Shown here in pieces: positions 25,001 to 37,578 of a DNA stretch of 64,000 bases. The stretch is taken from contig CAJVPJ010000014.1 of the NCBI GenBank assembly GCA_910592205.1, forward strand, positions 1-64,000, written 5' to 3'. Source of the DNA: Paraglomus occultum (lineage: Eukaryota; Glomeromycota; Glomeromycetes; Paraglomerales; Paraglomeraceae). Made by a program: the position numbers and the translations under genes. Under the pieces are notes generated by a model. That model made no database searches, was not told where the DNA came from, and saw nothing but the letters and a program-made list of their open reading frames with translations. Numbering within the stretch: position 1 is the first letter of the stretch; each line of letters starts with the position of its first letter.

Positions 25001-25852
25001 TAGGCTGAGAAAGGAGAATTTAAATTGCGGATTCAGGAAACAGTTGATGGTCCATTGTATGCATAGTGACCAATGATAATTAATGCGCAGAAACGCGCCC
25101 TCAACAAATAACATTTAAAACGATAAAAAACCAGATTTAACAATTTTTATCAATAACGCTTTGCGAAAAATGTTTTTTTACATTCTCTCATTTCACTTTG
25201 TTGCAGCATACCCAAATAACGTGCTATGCAATGTGTTGCGAATGAGATTAAGATCTCAATTACCATCTTTTCCCACACTTCAACTAGTGATAGTCCTAGT
25301 GCATAATACCCGAACGCCCACTGATAACAAAAAAGTAATATTAGCGATCGTTCCCATAAAAGAAAGGCTTATCTTGGTTTACTTATCCCATTGACGTTAG
25401 TTTGAAGAGGGTTAACTTTATTACAATTGTTCTGGCTCATTCTGGAATCACCATTTGCATCTATTTTATCACATAAAATGTATTATCAGAACGCCTAAAT
25501 TAGGTAACTCTAACATCGTGTAACCTAAAGCCACAATTGTGTGAGCATCAAGAACAATGCAAATATAACAAACCGTCTTATGATCTCAAAATAGACATAA
25601 CAATCACACACTTCGGTCCTTTCTGGTTAAAAAAACTTTGCCATTCATGATTTTTCCTTGTAGCCTCGAAACGTCAATTTCTCTCCCATACGGTTGAATA
25701 AGCCGGTCTGTTCAAACCGCTGCCTTAATCTTTTTCTTTCCTATACGCCTAATATTAGCCCTCCCCGCTCAATTACAGCCCCCCTCACTATATTCCCATA
25801 GTTAGACTTTTTAAATAATAATTGTAGTAATTTATAATATATTCTATATTAT
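25001..25852. other. Upstream region of the LRR gene
   Basis: No gene found. A C/T-rich block (~25735-25800, with CCCCCCTC and a run of TATAT-like sequence directly before the ATG) probably belongs to the LRR gene promoter. Confidence 0.45.
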
Positions 25853-28264
25853 ATGTTTGAGTCAGAATCTCAGGACTTTTCCAACGATTCGGAATTCTTG
25901 GACGCATCCCCAAATACCTTTAGGCGAACTATAAAAGAGCAGTTCCACAACACTCGGGCTACCAGCAACAGTTCTCTATTTCAAGACCCGGAAAACTTTG
26001 AAGACGTGTCCGATCAGTTTCCCATACTGAAAAGGGTTAACCAAGGAGCGGTTGAGAACGTTGAGAAATTGAGTGGAACACATATTGCTGACGAAGCTGT
26101 GCTCTATTCTCCAGTCAACAGCGATGGAGTAGGGGTTGGCGTAGAAGTCAATTTGGAGAGTGAGAGAAAGACCGAAGTCTTTGTCAACGACACTAACAAA
26201 AACATTGAAAACACTAAAAATTTTAATATAAAAAACATAGAGAATGTAGAGAATGTAGAGAATGTAAAGACTGTTGTGAATGAGGTGAATGTGAACAGGG
26301 GCATTGAACAAAAGAAAAAGAAAAGGTGGAAGTGGTTATGCTGTCCGATTTTTTGGCCATTCTATTTTTGTTTCTGGCGTGGGGAGGATAAAAGTCTGCC
26401 GATGACAAGAACAGACATTGAGATAAACCAGACAATCAAAGATAAACAAAAGATCAAAAAGAAGCGCAGAAACTGTTGCTTGATCATTCTTTTGATTATC
26501 ATAATACTTTTATTGCTCGGAAACATGGTTGCGTTGGATGTTAGAACTTTGCAATCTCCCCTTAATTCAGCTAGTTCTACGGACACCACCAATACTGTTG
26601 ATTCTCCCGTTCAAGTCAAGAAAGCGGTTTGCATTTCGCTCTTTAGCGCGTTTACTTTGCAACCACAACAATTTCCCTGCGATTTCTGCACCAGCGATTC
26701 AGATGTGGCTCCCAACATCACAGACTTTTGCGTGTTGAAAGGGATATGGGCTAATGCGGTTAACGTGACTTCAATAGAGACCGTGGCCGGCTGGATGAAG
26801 GATAATAACTTTTGTAAATGGGTTGGCGTGACGTGTGATCAGGGAGGAAGGGTCGTGGCATTACAAATGAGTTTCCCAAATGTACCGAATACTTTTATAG
26901 ACGATCTGGGTAACTTGGAGAACTTGTCATCCTTGTAAGTTTAACGATATCTATATGCATACCGTAGTTACTCGATGTACCACTCGTTGTTTACCAATCT
27001 TCTAATTCGTTTCTTTCACCCCGTGAGTAGAAAGATCACGGGCAACTCTCAAGTTCCAAGCGGCCCGTTTCCAACCAGTCTGTTTAATCTTAAAAACCTG
27101 GCTACCGTCAGGCTTGAACTGACTGCACTCTCCAATATGCCAAACACGTTCGATAAGCTGTCTTCCCTGACATCTTTGTAAGTATTCACATCGGCACGTC
27201 AGCTCTTTGATAATTTTTGTGACTATGCTAATAATTAATTTTAAATGCCGCTCACTACTTATAGGCAATTAATACGAAATCCTTCATTAGGCAATACATT
27301 TCCGAGTTCCGTTGCGTCATTGTCTTTGAATACTTTGTAAGTCTTTTGTTTGATATCTGCAGTAGTCGATCAATCGTGGGCCGAATTTCTAATGTTAATA
27401 TCTTTTTTACAGGGCAGTCTCGGGCCAGAACATCGGTGGTGCAATACCTGATGTCATAGGCAATAGTGCGACTTTGCAATCAAGTCTGCAAACTTTGTAT
27501 GTATTTAGTCCTTTGATTGTTGACGCTATTACATTATTTCCCGTTTTCCTTTTTAATTAACACTACTTTTCACTTTTTTTTTCTTTAGGGATTTGAGCTT
27601 TAATCAGTTTACTGGGACTGTGCCGGCTTCGCTTCTGCAGCTGAAATCTCTGACCTCTCTGTAAGCACATACAATTTGTCGTGTTTCGTTAAACTAAGAG
27701 CCATTCCTTTTCTCAATTTGCTTAATTGATCTAATATTTATGGATGTTTTCTTTTTTTTTCCCCCCATAGGGTGCTTGGTAGCAATCAGCTCTCAGGCCC
27801 AATTCCTGCTCTTCCGACAAGTCTAACCACGTTAGATCTTAATACGAACCAATTTTCGGGGTCAATTCCAACCACATTGACACAAATGACTGGATTGACT
27901 TTTTTATCCTTGCAGGCGAATTCATTGACCGGACCCATCCCGCCTTCAATTACGCAACTGACAAAGTTGACTGATCTGTTACTTCAGGGCAATAAGCTTA
28001 GCGGTGGAATACCCGATGGTATCGGTAACATGAATATACTTAGATTGTAAGTAAATCAAAAGTTGTTTCGACGATTATTTATCGAGGTGAAATGCAAACA
28101 CCATTGCTCATCATCATTTGTCTACTATTTTCATTAGGAACCTAGCCTCTAATGCACTCACAGGCCAGGTGCCGACATCAGTATGTCAGAAATCGTACAA
28201 TGCGTGCGATCTCTCACTGAACGCTTTAACGTCTCCTATTAAATGTACCGTTTGTCTTGTTTAA
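25853..28264 (+). CDS. Type II membrane protein with plant-like extracellular LRRs
   Basis: Seven exons (25853-26934, 27031-27177, 27265-27336, 27413-27496, 27589-27660, 27771-28046, 28138-28264) give 619 aa. The N-terminal ~207 residues are acidic, then basic/Cys-rich, with a short Glu-Asn-Val repeat (~125-145). One membrane helix follows at ~208-229 (NCCLIILLIIIILLLLG) with positive residues before it, so the N-terminus should be cytosolic. The outside part has an LRR cap with FCKWVGVTCDQGGRVVALQM, as in plant receptor-like proteins, then about nine 23-25-residue LRRs (e.g. LDLSFNQFTGTVPASLLQL), and a Cys-containing C-cap. All six introns cut LRR Leu codons at phase 2, and middle exons are 72, 84, 72 and 276 nt. 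No kinase is present. Ligand and role are unknown. Confidence 0.9.
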
Positions 28265-30178
28265 TTCACAATCAATGTATTCTTAATCCGAATTGTATTA
28301 CTGCATTCTCATACACTATTGCTACATTAGTCATACCTTAATTCTAGTCTGCAATCTACATTCATGTTCTACTAGTCTTTTTTTTTTTTTCAAAATCAAT
28401 TATTTTGTTAGTGTGAGCGGGAGCAAGATCACTACTGTAATAATAAAAATAAAATTTACTGGGCGGCGTATAGAGAACAAATTATCGTTTCAACAGTGTG
28501 TCAAGGTTAGCTTATTATTATTAGTAGAGGAATTCATTCTGACCAGAGTCTTACTTTCCGAGATAAAACTCGAATTGGGGTCATTATTATTTTGCAAGTA
28601 ATAGTAATAATAGTAAGGAGTAGAGAAGCATCAGTTACAAATAACAATCACTGGAATAAGGGCAAGGTTATTCCCCTGTCAAGATTTCAAGAAGTGTAGT
28701 TGAGAAGAACTCATTCTTAATTAAAATGTTCACAAATAAAAGCTTTAACTATTGATGAATTATTATCCAATGGTTGTTTAAGTGAGGATAAATAATGTGA
28801 TTGATAATCACGCCGGATGGCCTGTAATCTTCACTGCTCAGTAAACTGATCACGTTACAAAATTAGTCCAATGAAATCGGACAAATTCATTCTACTGTTA
28901 TTAAGACAATTGAGAATTTCAACTATTCGCTGACATGTTTCCCCATTTAACATAACACGAGGCCTTTCTCAGTGGAAACATTTTTGAGAAAAAATTAACA
29001 CACGATTTTAACATTTAACGTCAACGTCGAACTTTAAATGAATATGATCGAATTAACGAACGCGCAATCGGAGGTATACGCACTGGCTTATTTATACCTT
29101 CGAATTATTAGGAAGCTGTATTATAATAAGTCGAACTATAAAAAGTCAACTGTGTTCTGTTGCCAGTGTAATTATACCCGATTTTAACGTTATAACGCCA
29201 TTCTTGACATTTGACAGATGCATCAAAGCTGTTGGGAAACGTCTTCTGAGCTTTTCATCGTCATGTCCGAATAGTGAAAATGCAGAACTAGTTGCTATAC
29301 GCATTGAGACTGTATATAAAATTTAACACAAGAATGAGTAGATCAACTGAAATATCAGACCAACATAACATTTGGAGTGAACAACCGCTTTAAAAATATG
29401 CCACATCTCGATTCGCACATCCCTTTGTCGCCATAACAGTAAATTAGGTTTCACCGAGATATTTTAATTGCAAAAGTTTGTTTTATGGAATTTTCGGATT
29501 AACGGGGTATGCGTCATTTCGACAGCAAAATTTTATTCGTTTGCGGTATCCGGGTCACTCGACTACCTTAATATGGTTGAATGGAGATTTATATTATTTC
29601 AATATCTGATACTGTCTTTTCAACGTGACCGTTGATTTGTTTTATAAATCTTTGCAGTGACCGTATTTCAGGCATAAATGGAATATTAATATTGCTTAAT
29701 ATAAGGTTGTTTTTTATAATAAAATATAACGTTTACTGATCGTTAATGTTTAATGGTTGTAGGTAGATAAATCGATGAGCCTTCATTCGCGTTCATAGCT
29801 CATAAGTTCAAAGTATGCGAAAATAACTAACAATGGCTTAACAAGGTACTTTATAGCTGACTACATCTGTTAAATAATTTGCCGTCACTCGTTAGCTTTT
29901 CAGTAAGAAAATTTATTTGATAAAAAAGTCAGGCAGCAATTTTATTTGATTGGTCACGATCTGAGAAAAAGATATTATAGAGCAGACCCTGATTTAAAAT
30001 TTTTGTCTGACACAAGAAAGCCAAATTATGCTTATTTAATAGTTACTAAATACAATTTAGACGTATTTTTTATATTTAATGCTGCAAAAACACTGTTGTT
30101 TTTTATGTAACGGTGGACTAAATATGAATGTTAGGAAATTATTGAGCCAATTCTCAATCCCACTAATTTATTAAGTAA
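28265..30178. other. Gene-poor intergenic region
   Basis: 1.9 kb, AT-rich, between the LRR gene stop and the convergent P450 stop. No frame with protein-like character was found; a T run lies at ~28378-28390. Confidence 0.5.
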
Positions 30179-31896
30179 TTAGATAATTCTTTCTTTAGGA
30201 ACAACTCTAATCTTTAACTCTTTACAAACTGTAATCGTTGAAGTTTCTACTTTTACGGGGGCGTTCATATCTAACAACTCGACATCAAACCTTCTATAAA
30301 CTGCGGCTAATAACGTTTTCAATTCGATTATTGCAATTTTTCTACCTAGACACATTCTCGGACCTCCACCAAACATTGAAAACGAATTTTTGTGTATTCC
30401 CTGATTTTCATAAAACCTTTCCGGGATAAACTTTTCAGGTTCTTTCCAATAAAGTGGATTGTTGTTGATTCCACGAACGTACATTATGAATAACGTTTTG
30501 GCCGGCCACAGGTGTCCTGCTATTTCGTCAGGTCGTTGACTGTATCTTGAGACCATACTAACTGTAGGTCTTATCCTTGACGTTTCTTTAATAATCGCTT
30601 CAACGTATCTTAATTTTGCAAGATCTTCTAATGTTATCGGTTTATATGGGTCATCTTTGAATACTGTTGCAAGTTCTTCCAGCAATTTCTTTTTAACTTC
30701 TGGATGATGTGTGATGTAATATAATGCGAAACAGAAAGTATTTACGGTCTAGAAAGAAATTAATAAATAATAAATAATGAATATTAATAACAATTTAAAT
30801 TTTAAAAAAGGGCATAATTTTACAGTGTATTATTTGTGCAACTCACCGTATCTGTACCAGCAACAAACGCATCAAACATGACACCACGAATTTCATCATC
30901 ATTCATTGGTCTGTTCAATGATGGATCAACTTTTTCTTGAGGATGGGAATCATATTGTGTATTAGCAACGATTAAAGATGTCAACAAATCCATCCGTTTC
31001 GTGTCAAGTTCGCCATTCATGATTGTCTTTTCGACTTCTTTTCTTTTTTCTTTAACAATATCCACCAGTTTTTCGTAAAATCGGTTACAATTCTTCAATA
31101 GTTTGTCCACACGCGGTTTGATGAAAGGCAAGCTTCGTAAAATTTTCGGTATAAATATAACTTGATTGTCTGATACAAAGGTATTTATGCATTCGACAAA
31201 CTCTTCAGTATCGAGTATCTCTTCGGTGAGCGGTTCATTCTTTAATCTCTGACAATAATGCTTCATGACGGCCATTCGCTTTCCGGCCGTCAACATGGCG
31301 ATAAAGTCCGCTGTAAAATGACGCATCCAAACCGAGATGTCGATAACGGCTCCCCTCTCGCCTGTGTGCTGCTTTAAATCGATCCAATGTTGTTCCATTT
31401 CTTTATACAATTGGTTCAAGATCATGCTCGGTTTATCTGTTAAACTCAATGGCATGATGGCCTGGGAAAAGATATGGCGGTTGAATTTCCAATAATTGTA
31501 ATCGTGATTCAGTCCTACACCCTTCTTCTCAAGATCGAATAAATCCAATAGACCGTTATTTGCAGTTCTCATGATATGCGCCTTGCTATCGGTAGCCACG
31601 AGAGTGTCGACATATTCCGCGCGAGTGATTACGATTTGTCTATTGCCAGCAATATTTAATTCGTATATGCCATTGTGTCCGTATTTTTTGTTTAATCTCC
31701 AAAACCAGGCGTCAATGTCTTCCATGAAAATCGCGAGACTGCCAATTAATGGAATTGGAGTTGGACCAGGAAACGGATTAAGACGGGTAAAGTGTTTATA
31801 ATAGAAATGTATTACATATATGCATGTTAAGGATAACAATCCAGTTAAGATATCGGTAAATGTAATGTTGCTGAGAATGTTGTAAAGCACACCCAT
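30179..31896 (-). CDS. Cytochrome P450 monooxygenase
   Basis: Exons 31896-30847 and 30748-30179 give 539 aa, typical of fungal microsomal P450s. The N-terminus has a membrane anchor (FTDILTGLLSLTCIYVIHFYY) followed by the Pro hinge PFPGPTPIPLIG. I-helix AGTDT is split from the next Thr by the intron; K-helix ETSR (in IKETSRIRP), the PERF segment, and the haem loop FGGGPRMCLGR with the thiolate Cys are all present. P450s insert oxygen into lipophilic substrates on the ER using a reductase partner. The substrate is unknown; the sequence resembles a P450 type I know from Glomeromycotina (inference). The in-frame ATG at 31953 overlaps a TATA box, so I take the next ATG, 31896, as the start. Confidence 0.93.
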
Positions 31897-31952
31897 GTTG
31901 AATAATGAATAATGAAAACTTTCTTGGGTAAATGCTTCGCATCCAAAGGCCA

Positions 31953-31960
31953 TATATATA
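31953..31960 (-). promoter_or_regulatory. TATA box of the P450 gene
   Basis: TATATATA on the minus strand lies 57 nt before ATG 31896, the same spacing as TATA to ATG in the pyruvate kinase gene. The ATG at its 3' edge is therefore unlikely to be in the mRNA. Confidence 0.5.
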
Positions 31961-33896
31961 CCATTTCTTGCCCATTTGTCTCATTTATCTAACGCCATAT
32001 AGACCGCGAAACACCATTGGTTTCTCAAATCAATTGACACATGGCGACAAACTCCGGATGATTTTCCAATATTAAAAGTTGTACGTAAATCCTATCGGAA
32101 TCAGACTTCTCATTTAGCTGTCAATGCATATTACCAATTTTTGAAACAATAAATTTAAAAACTCTAAAATAAGGTTACTCTGGCATAGGAATTACCATAT
32201 TAATAGTTTATTGATATTACCATAAACCTTAATGACAATTTGTTATGACTAATGACTTTATCGTATGGTATGGATGCAAACTTTTTGCTGGTAATCCAGA
32301 CCGCACTAGGCAACACATGAGCGACGATTATGATACACAGCGAAACTCGCTACAAGGGAACTGATTGTTGATGTAACCGGTATAGTTTAATACAGACAAT
32401 ATCAAAATATACATTCAACTTTTGTCTTGATACTGTCTATCGAAACTTGTTAGTGATTTCTCGATATCATTTGCACAGTCTGACCAATCGAATGATATCA
32501 AATTATTAGATATTAATACTGGCATTTCCACTCTGTTCCACAAGGCGCTATAAGTGGTGCACAAATAAAAAATGACAAAAATGAAACGGAATGAGCGGAC
32601 AATCCTTATACCCAGACGTTTAGAATATTGGTCGAGTCTTGACGATCATGTCTGTGTGTGCGGAGAACATGCGATTCAAAAATTAGTAATTAATAAGGTC
32701 AATGCTCCGATTAACGTTAAAAGAGAAGTTTCCCTTTCGCAAAGGGGGTCGATATGATGTTCCGTGCTTCTGAAAAATAGACTTGTTCAAGCGTATGATC
32801 TTCGATTGTGACGAGATAGTCTTATGTAATTTTGATCGAACCAATTAGTTAGTGAAAACGCCTCTAGTTTTTTGTTCACAAATCAAGACGTCGTGTGCAT
32901 TTTGTGGCTTTAAGAGCTCAACCAAAAAGTATTTGTCCGGTTAATACTAAACCGTATAGAAAGTTACTTTTTGAATACCTGGATTGTTCGCATATATTAT
33001 GTAAGGAACAACAATTTTATATCGATTCGCAGTTAGTTGATGTACTCTTTTGAAAATAATGATATATTTTCAACCTATTATCGTTATAAGTTACACAACA
33101 TATTACAACGTATCGCTACTTCAGCCAGTCAGCCATCAGAAAGTATGGCCAATTGGGTTCAAAAACGATACAAATATTATGTAATTTGCTTAGCAGATGC
33201 AGACGATAGAAGTCAGGAAAATCCGAAAATAGGTTTTGGTGATTAGCGTACAATCGTAGGGTTTGTGAAAGTACCTTCAACAAAGACAAGTAATCAATAA
33301 TTGGTGTATCGTCAATGAAGAAATTCACATAACCTCACAAGACTCGTTGCATGTAAAAGGCATTGGAATTACGTCGAAAGATCTAATGTCAAACTGAATC
33401 CGTAATAAATTTCCTTTTGAATCGATGACACTGTATAACGGAAATTAGCGTAATTTATTGTAATTATCTGGTATATCGCAAACCTTGAAATGTTGCAACC
33501 GTACCCTTTGTTAATACGCATCGGTATGAACAATTACTTATTACATTTGCCACAGAAACAATCGTTGTTTCAAGTCATTGCGAGTTTATGTGTGGATTTA
33601 GCGATAAGCATGGTTAGACCCGTTGTTTTGCGTTTCACTGTGCGCTTATTCAAAAAGCATATAATATATTTTTCATTTCAAAATTATTGATTTTGATGCA
33701 TTCTTTGAGCATACTTCACATGAAAGAATATACACAGAATGGCCAATCAAAAAAAACCCCGTGTAACAATAGCTAATTATAGCTGCGATTTTGCCAAAGC
33801 ACGAAATAAATGACCTAATCGACGACAATACGTCCCGCCCCTTGCTAACCAGTAAGCGGTTTATTTCCTTTCAAAGTATCAGTATCGGCGTGTATC
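31961..33896. other. Gene-poor intergenic region
   Basis: No convincing gene in 1.9 kb. Frames such as 32572-32757 (+) and 33037-33246 (+) are short and lack recognisable features. Confidence 0.45.
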
Positions 33897-34130
33897 TCAC
33901 ATGAACCATTGAAATCTCTGTGCTATATCGATTACGTTAGTATCAGACAATTTTGATCTCACGGTATTTGAAACTAAAAATCCAATTGCTATTAAGCTCG
34001 AGATAAGTAATACTATACTTAAAAGTGGATAAGTCTCATCAAAAAAAGGAATCGTTCCGGAGACTGTCACAGGTAACAGCTTTCTCGGTCCCTCGACAAT
34101 TAATTCATCCGAATACCAATCAACGCTCAT
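33897..34130 (-). CDS. Small single-pass membrane protein, unknown
   Basis: A 77-aa frame from ATG 34130. The polar N-terminus (VDWYSDELIVEGPRKLLP) is followed by one strong hydrophobic helix (PLLSIVLLISSLIAIGFLVS) at ~35-54 and a polar tail. A leader intron with good sites (GTATGTG at ~34190 to TTTCAAG before AACTAC) fits just upstream, with two very short upstream ORFs. Layout loosely recalls small ER subunits such as TMEM258/Ost5, but the match is too weak to name it. The protein-like composition and leader intron favour a real gene. Confidence 0.5.
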   Translation of the reverse strand: MSVDWYSDELIVEGPRKLLPVTVSGTIPFFDETYPLLSIVLLISSLIAIGFLVSNTVRSKLSDTNVIDIAQRFQWFM

Positions 34131-36227
34131 TATTTGTAGTTCTTGAAATACGTGTAACTTTTGTTATTAAAGTAAAGAATTAACACATACCTCACGAAAC
34201 ATTATTTTTCCGATGCCGCATAAGGAGACTTAGCCATGATCCCAACGTCGACATGGACGTAAAATCCGCATACTGCCCTGCAGCTCTCATACGGAACAGA
34301 TTTCTTATGAAGACCATCGCAATGAAGGTTACACCGCTCTCTAACGCAAATCATCACTAAAACGCTGAATACATTTTTTTCGTACTTTGTGCATACAATG
34401 CATTCTTCATTAAGCCTGTCCTGTTTGTTCTCAGCAAAGACTTGTATTCACTTGTATTCATACTTTAATCAATCGCACTAACCGCACTGTGACGGCATAC
34501 TTATTCCTAAGAAAAAGTTTTTGGTGCTGTATAACCAATTACGCACAGAACGGCCAGACTCTCTGAGATCAGCGTAAGGAAACCAATGGCTGTTTTCACA
34601 CTTTTCTCGTAATTCGAGCCTTCCTTTGTTTCATATCACATACTCAATAATTTTGAAACAACGATAACTAATAAAAAAAAAAAAGAGTTTAACCGTAATT
34701 GTTCTGTAACGTGTTTAAAGCCTTTTATTAGGGTCAGGCAGTTATGAAAGTAGTAAAAATGAATTAAATTTGCTAACTCTGATTTTGAGACAGCTACTCC
34801 TAACAATATAGTATACTGTATAGTGTGTGATAAGCCTTATGCATCGTAAAGCGAATACGTTCTGTAGAGAAGATTGAGTACAAAAGCTTTTTGTCTCGAT
34901 GCATTGAAATAAGAAGGGAATTTTTGTATTCAATAATATTGCATTCTGGACACAAGATGTCACTTGAACTGATAATGAATCTTTTATCGTAATCTGATAG
35001 TACGATTACAAATATCGTTCTCTATTTTTAAATACATTATTATCCTTGTTGAATACGTACGGGCAGCGGTATGTTGGTTTTGAGTTTAAATACCGATTGT
35101 ACGGTTTGAGATTGTGTTGAACGATGTTTGTAACAGCTAGTGGCATCATATATCATAAACTTGTATCGTTTATTATAGGTAAATGATACAGTCAGTTTAT
35201 CTATTTATTACAAGCCATTCTAATGAAAGAACTTATTGACGTCATGAACAACAGTGTTACACGGATGTGTGTCTTTTGAAATTGAGGGTTTCTTTTCTAT
35301 TAAGCGCTGATTATTCACCTTCAGCAAATTTATTTGATCAATGTTTTTGAAAAACCAGGCGGCAGAGTTTTTGGCTTATGCCAATTTCTATAAGAAAATA
35401 ATTTAGAAATTTGTATTTGTCGGCCTACTCAGTAGAAATATGTCGTTTACAAGAACGATGTTGAAAAAAAATGCCAAATAGACAATAAATTGAAACTGTT
35501 TATAATAAATATGGAGGAAATTTTCTCAAAAAACAGCACAATTATTATTTACAGCAAAATGGTAATAGCTCTAGAAATTATCATTGAAATTAAGAATATC
35601 AAACTAGTTAAGAATTATCAATATCCCCAAGCGAAAAATCGGTTTGATAGTATTGAGTATCATTGAAAATTAAAAAAATATGATGAAGTTTTTGAAAAAG
35701 TCTACGATATTTTACGTAATTTTTGCCAACAAGCGGAACAATACAAACAATAATAGTTGAATAAAGAAATATCTTACGGACATACTGATCTTCTCAGGGA
35801 AAAAACCCCTCAATCTGAGGATTTTTGGTATCTTTTTGTCAAGAAACCACTTTTTGACTGTCAAAGGTAATCATTAGCAAAGCCAAAATCAACGTAAAAA
35901 TACTGACAAATGACGCAGTTAACAAACAATGCATAAGCAAATAGATAATAGTAAAACCAAATTAGGCTATATTCTGTAATAAATAATACAATTTTTGTTA
36001 CCACGGTTTTTTCTGTACATCAGGCGTACCGCGTACGGTAATACGATAAAGGTCTGTCAACTAAATCTAACATAGAAAATACTTGTGGACTAAATAGACT
36101 ATCTGATCAGTTGCTTCTATTGAGGTTGAATTGTTTAGAGATTATCTATAAAGTTTGGTACAAGTTTGCACTCGATTGCATTGTATGACTCAATTTTATA
36201 GTAATCTCCAATTGATGCATTAGCACA
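34131..36227. other. Gene-poor intergenic region
   Basis: No coding signal recognised. A-rich runs at ~34672-34685; otherwise unremarkable AT-rich sequence up to the Tc1-like element. Confidence 0.45.
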
Positions 36228-37018
36228 ATGTGGCCCGGCGCAAAAAAGTTGATACACCAATATGCTTATAGTAGAAATTTTTTTTTGAAATTCATTCATA
36301 TACTTAAATAAATTGACTTACAAATTGGGTTTTGAGGAATGTATCAGTAGAAATTTATTAAAACATGTACACAGACAAACTAGTCATCAATCTCTTCAAC
36401 TTCGAGATCTTCACTATCACTTTCGACCAATAATATATCATCCTTCATATTCTTTGGCGATCTTTTCAAAACCCAAGAATTACCTTAGACGTAACCTTTT
36501 CGTTAAATGCGTGCAATAATTTGTCTCTAATAGCAAGAAGATTAGGATGTGGACCAGTTCTAGCAACTTATGAGATCAACAACATTGTGATCGGGGCGTT
36601 TCCTTGGACGTCCTTGCATTCTTCGCTCTGAACGTTCTGAGAATTTTTCATTTTTACTGCTATTATGTTCAGAAACCACTCGCGCAAGGGTTGCCTCACC
36701 AATTCCAAGGACCGAAGTAACCTCCTTGCGTAGTGGTAAGTCTGAACATTGCGTCTGGTACTGTCGAGTATTTAAAAAGTATTGGTAAACGCGAATAATT
36801 ATTCGTTTTTCGTTACTGATTAAAGAACTTTGCTCTCTATTTAGGTCTTCTATGAAAAAGATAAATAATCAAGTTTGTTACAAATATTTGAAGTTCGACA
36901 TTTTCCTTACATTTTATTTGATTTGTATGCTCAAATGATTCGATTAGCAAATTTTGTACATGTGACGAATTTCAGGTGACAAATTTCGTGTATCAACTTT
37001 TTTGCGCCAGACCATAAT
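36228..37018 (-). mobile_element. Tc1-like transposon remnant, ~0.8 kb
   Basis: The ends carry a 21-bp perfect inverted repeat (36237-36257 and 36988-37008; core GCGCAAAAAAGTTGATACA), flanked by similar bases (ATGTGGCCC and, inverted, TATGGTCTG). Inside, the minus strand holds the N-terminal part of a Tc1-like transposase (36866-36560), followed by decayed sequence with stops. At under 0.8 kb it is too short for the usual ~1-kb transposase gene, so it is internally deleted and inactive. Confidence 0.8.
36560..36866 (-). pseudogene. Tc1-like transposase N-terminal fragment
   Basis: An open frame of ~100 codons without an early ATG. It reads NEKRIIIRVYQYFLNTRQYQ, then a helix-turn-helix region (LRKEVTSVLGIGEATLARVV) and the AT-hook-like linker QGRPRKRPDHN, the usual order at the start of Tc1/mariner transposases. 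It stops at 36560, before the second DNA-binding domain and the DDE catalytic core. Downstream codons (e.g. LLHAFNEKVTSKVILG) continue the homology in another frame, so stops or frameshifts have broken the gene. Confidence 0.75.
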
Positions 37019-37578
37019 ATAGAATTGCATTTTATGAGTTAGTTTACAACCATTATATAAAACTGCTATCTCAATCTCATATTTGGACTATTAATCCACC
37101 TATGAACCGTAAATTAGAAAAAGAATAAATTGGGCGAGACCAAACTCAAGAAAAGATTATCTGGGCAGATAAAAGATTAGTTTTAAGACTGGAACGAGTT
37201 GAATGGGACGTTGATCTTCTAATAGTAAGCGTTTGTTAGTAATAACAAGTTTTCTTAATTTAGATGTCCACACTTAGCTGTCATGTAAGGGCTATTGATA
37301 AGTTCTTTCATTATTAATCGTATTGTTTTTCTTTCGCTACCCAGATTCAAGGCCGAGATTAATGTTTGCGCGTTATTATGGTCGAAAGATAGATATGCGC
37401 GACTTTAATCATAACTTTTTGTTTAATCTTAGACAAGCAAATACTAACTTTCATAGTACATTGCTTAATTAATTTGAAAATACCTCTATTTACGAGCCAG
37501 GAAGTGCTGCTCTAACTGAAAACAAAATAATATTACTAAACGTGTTTCAGAAAAAATTTCTCCCCTGAAAAATGTCAG

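Noticed and set aside
31897-31953. Longer N-terminus for the P450 from ATG 31953
   Set aside because: The ATG overlaps a TATA box, and the added 19 residues precede an already complete membrane anchor.
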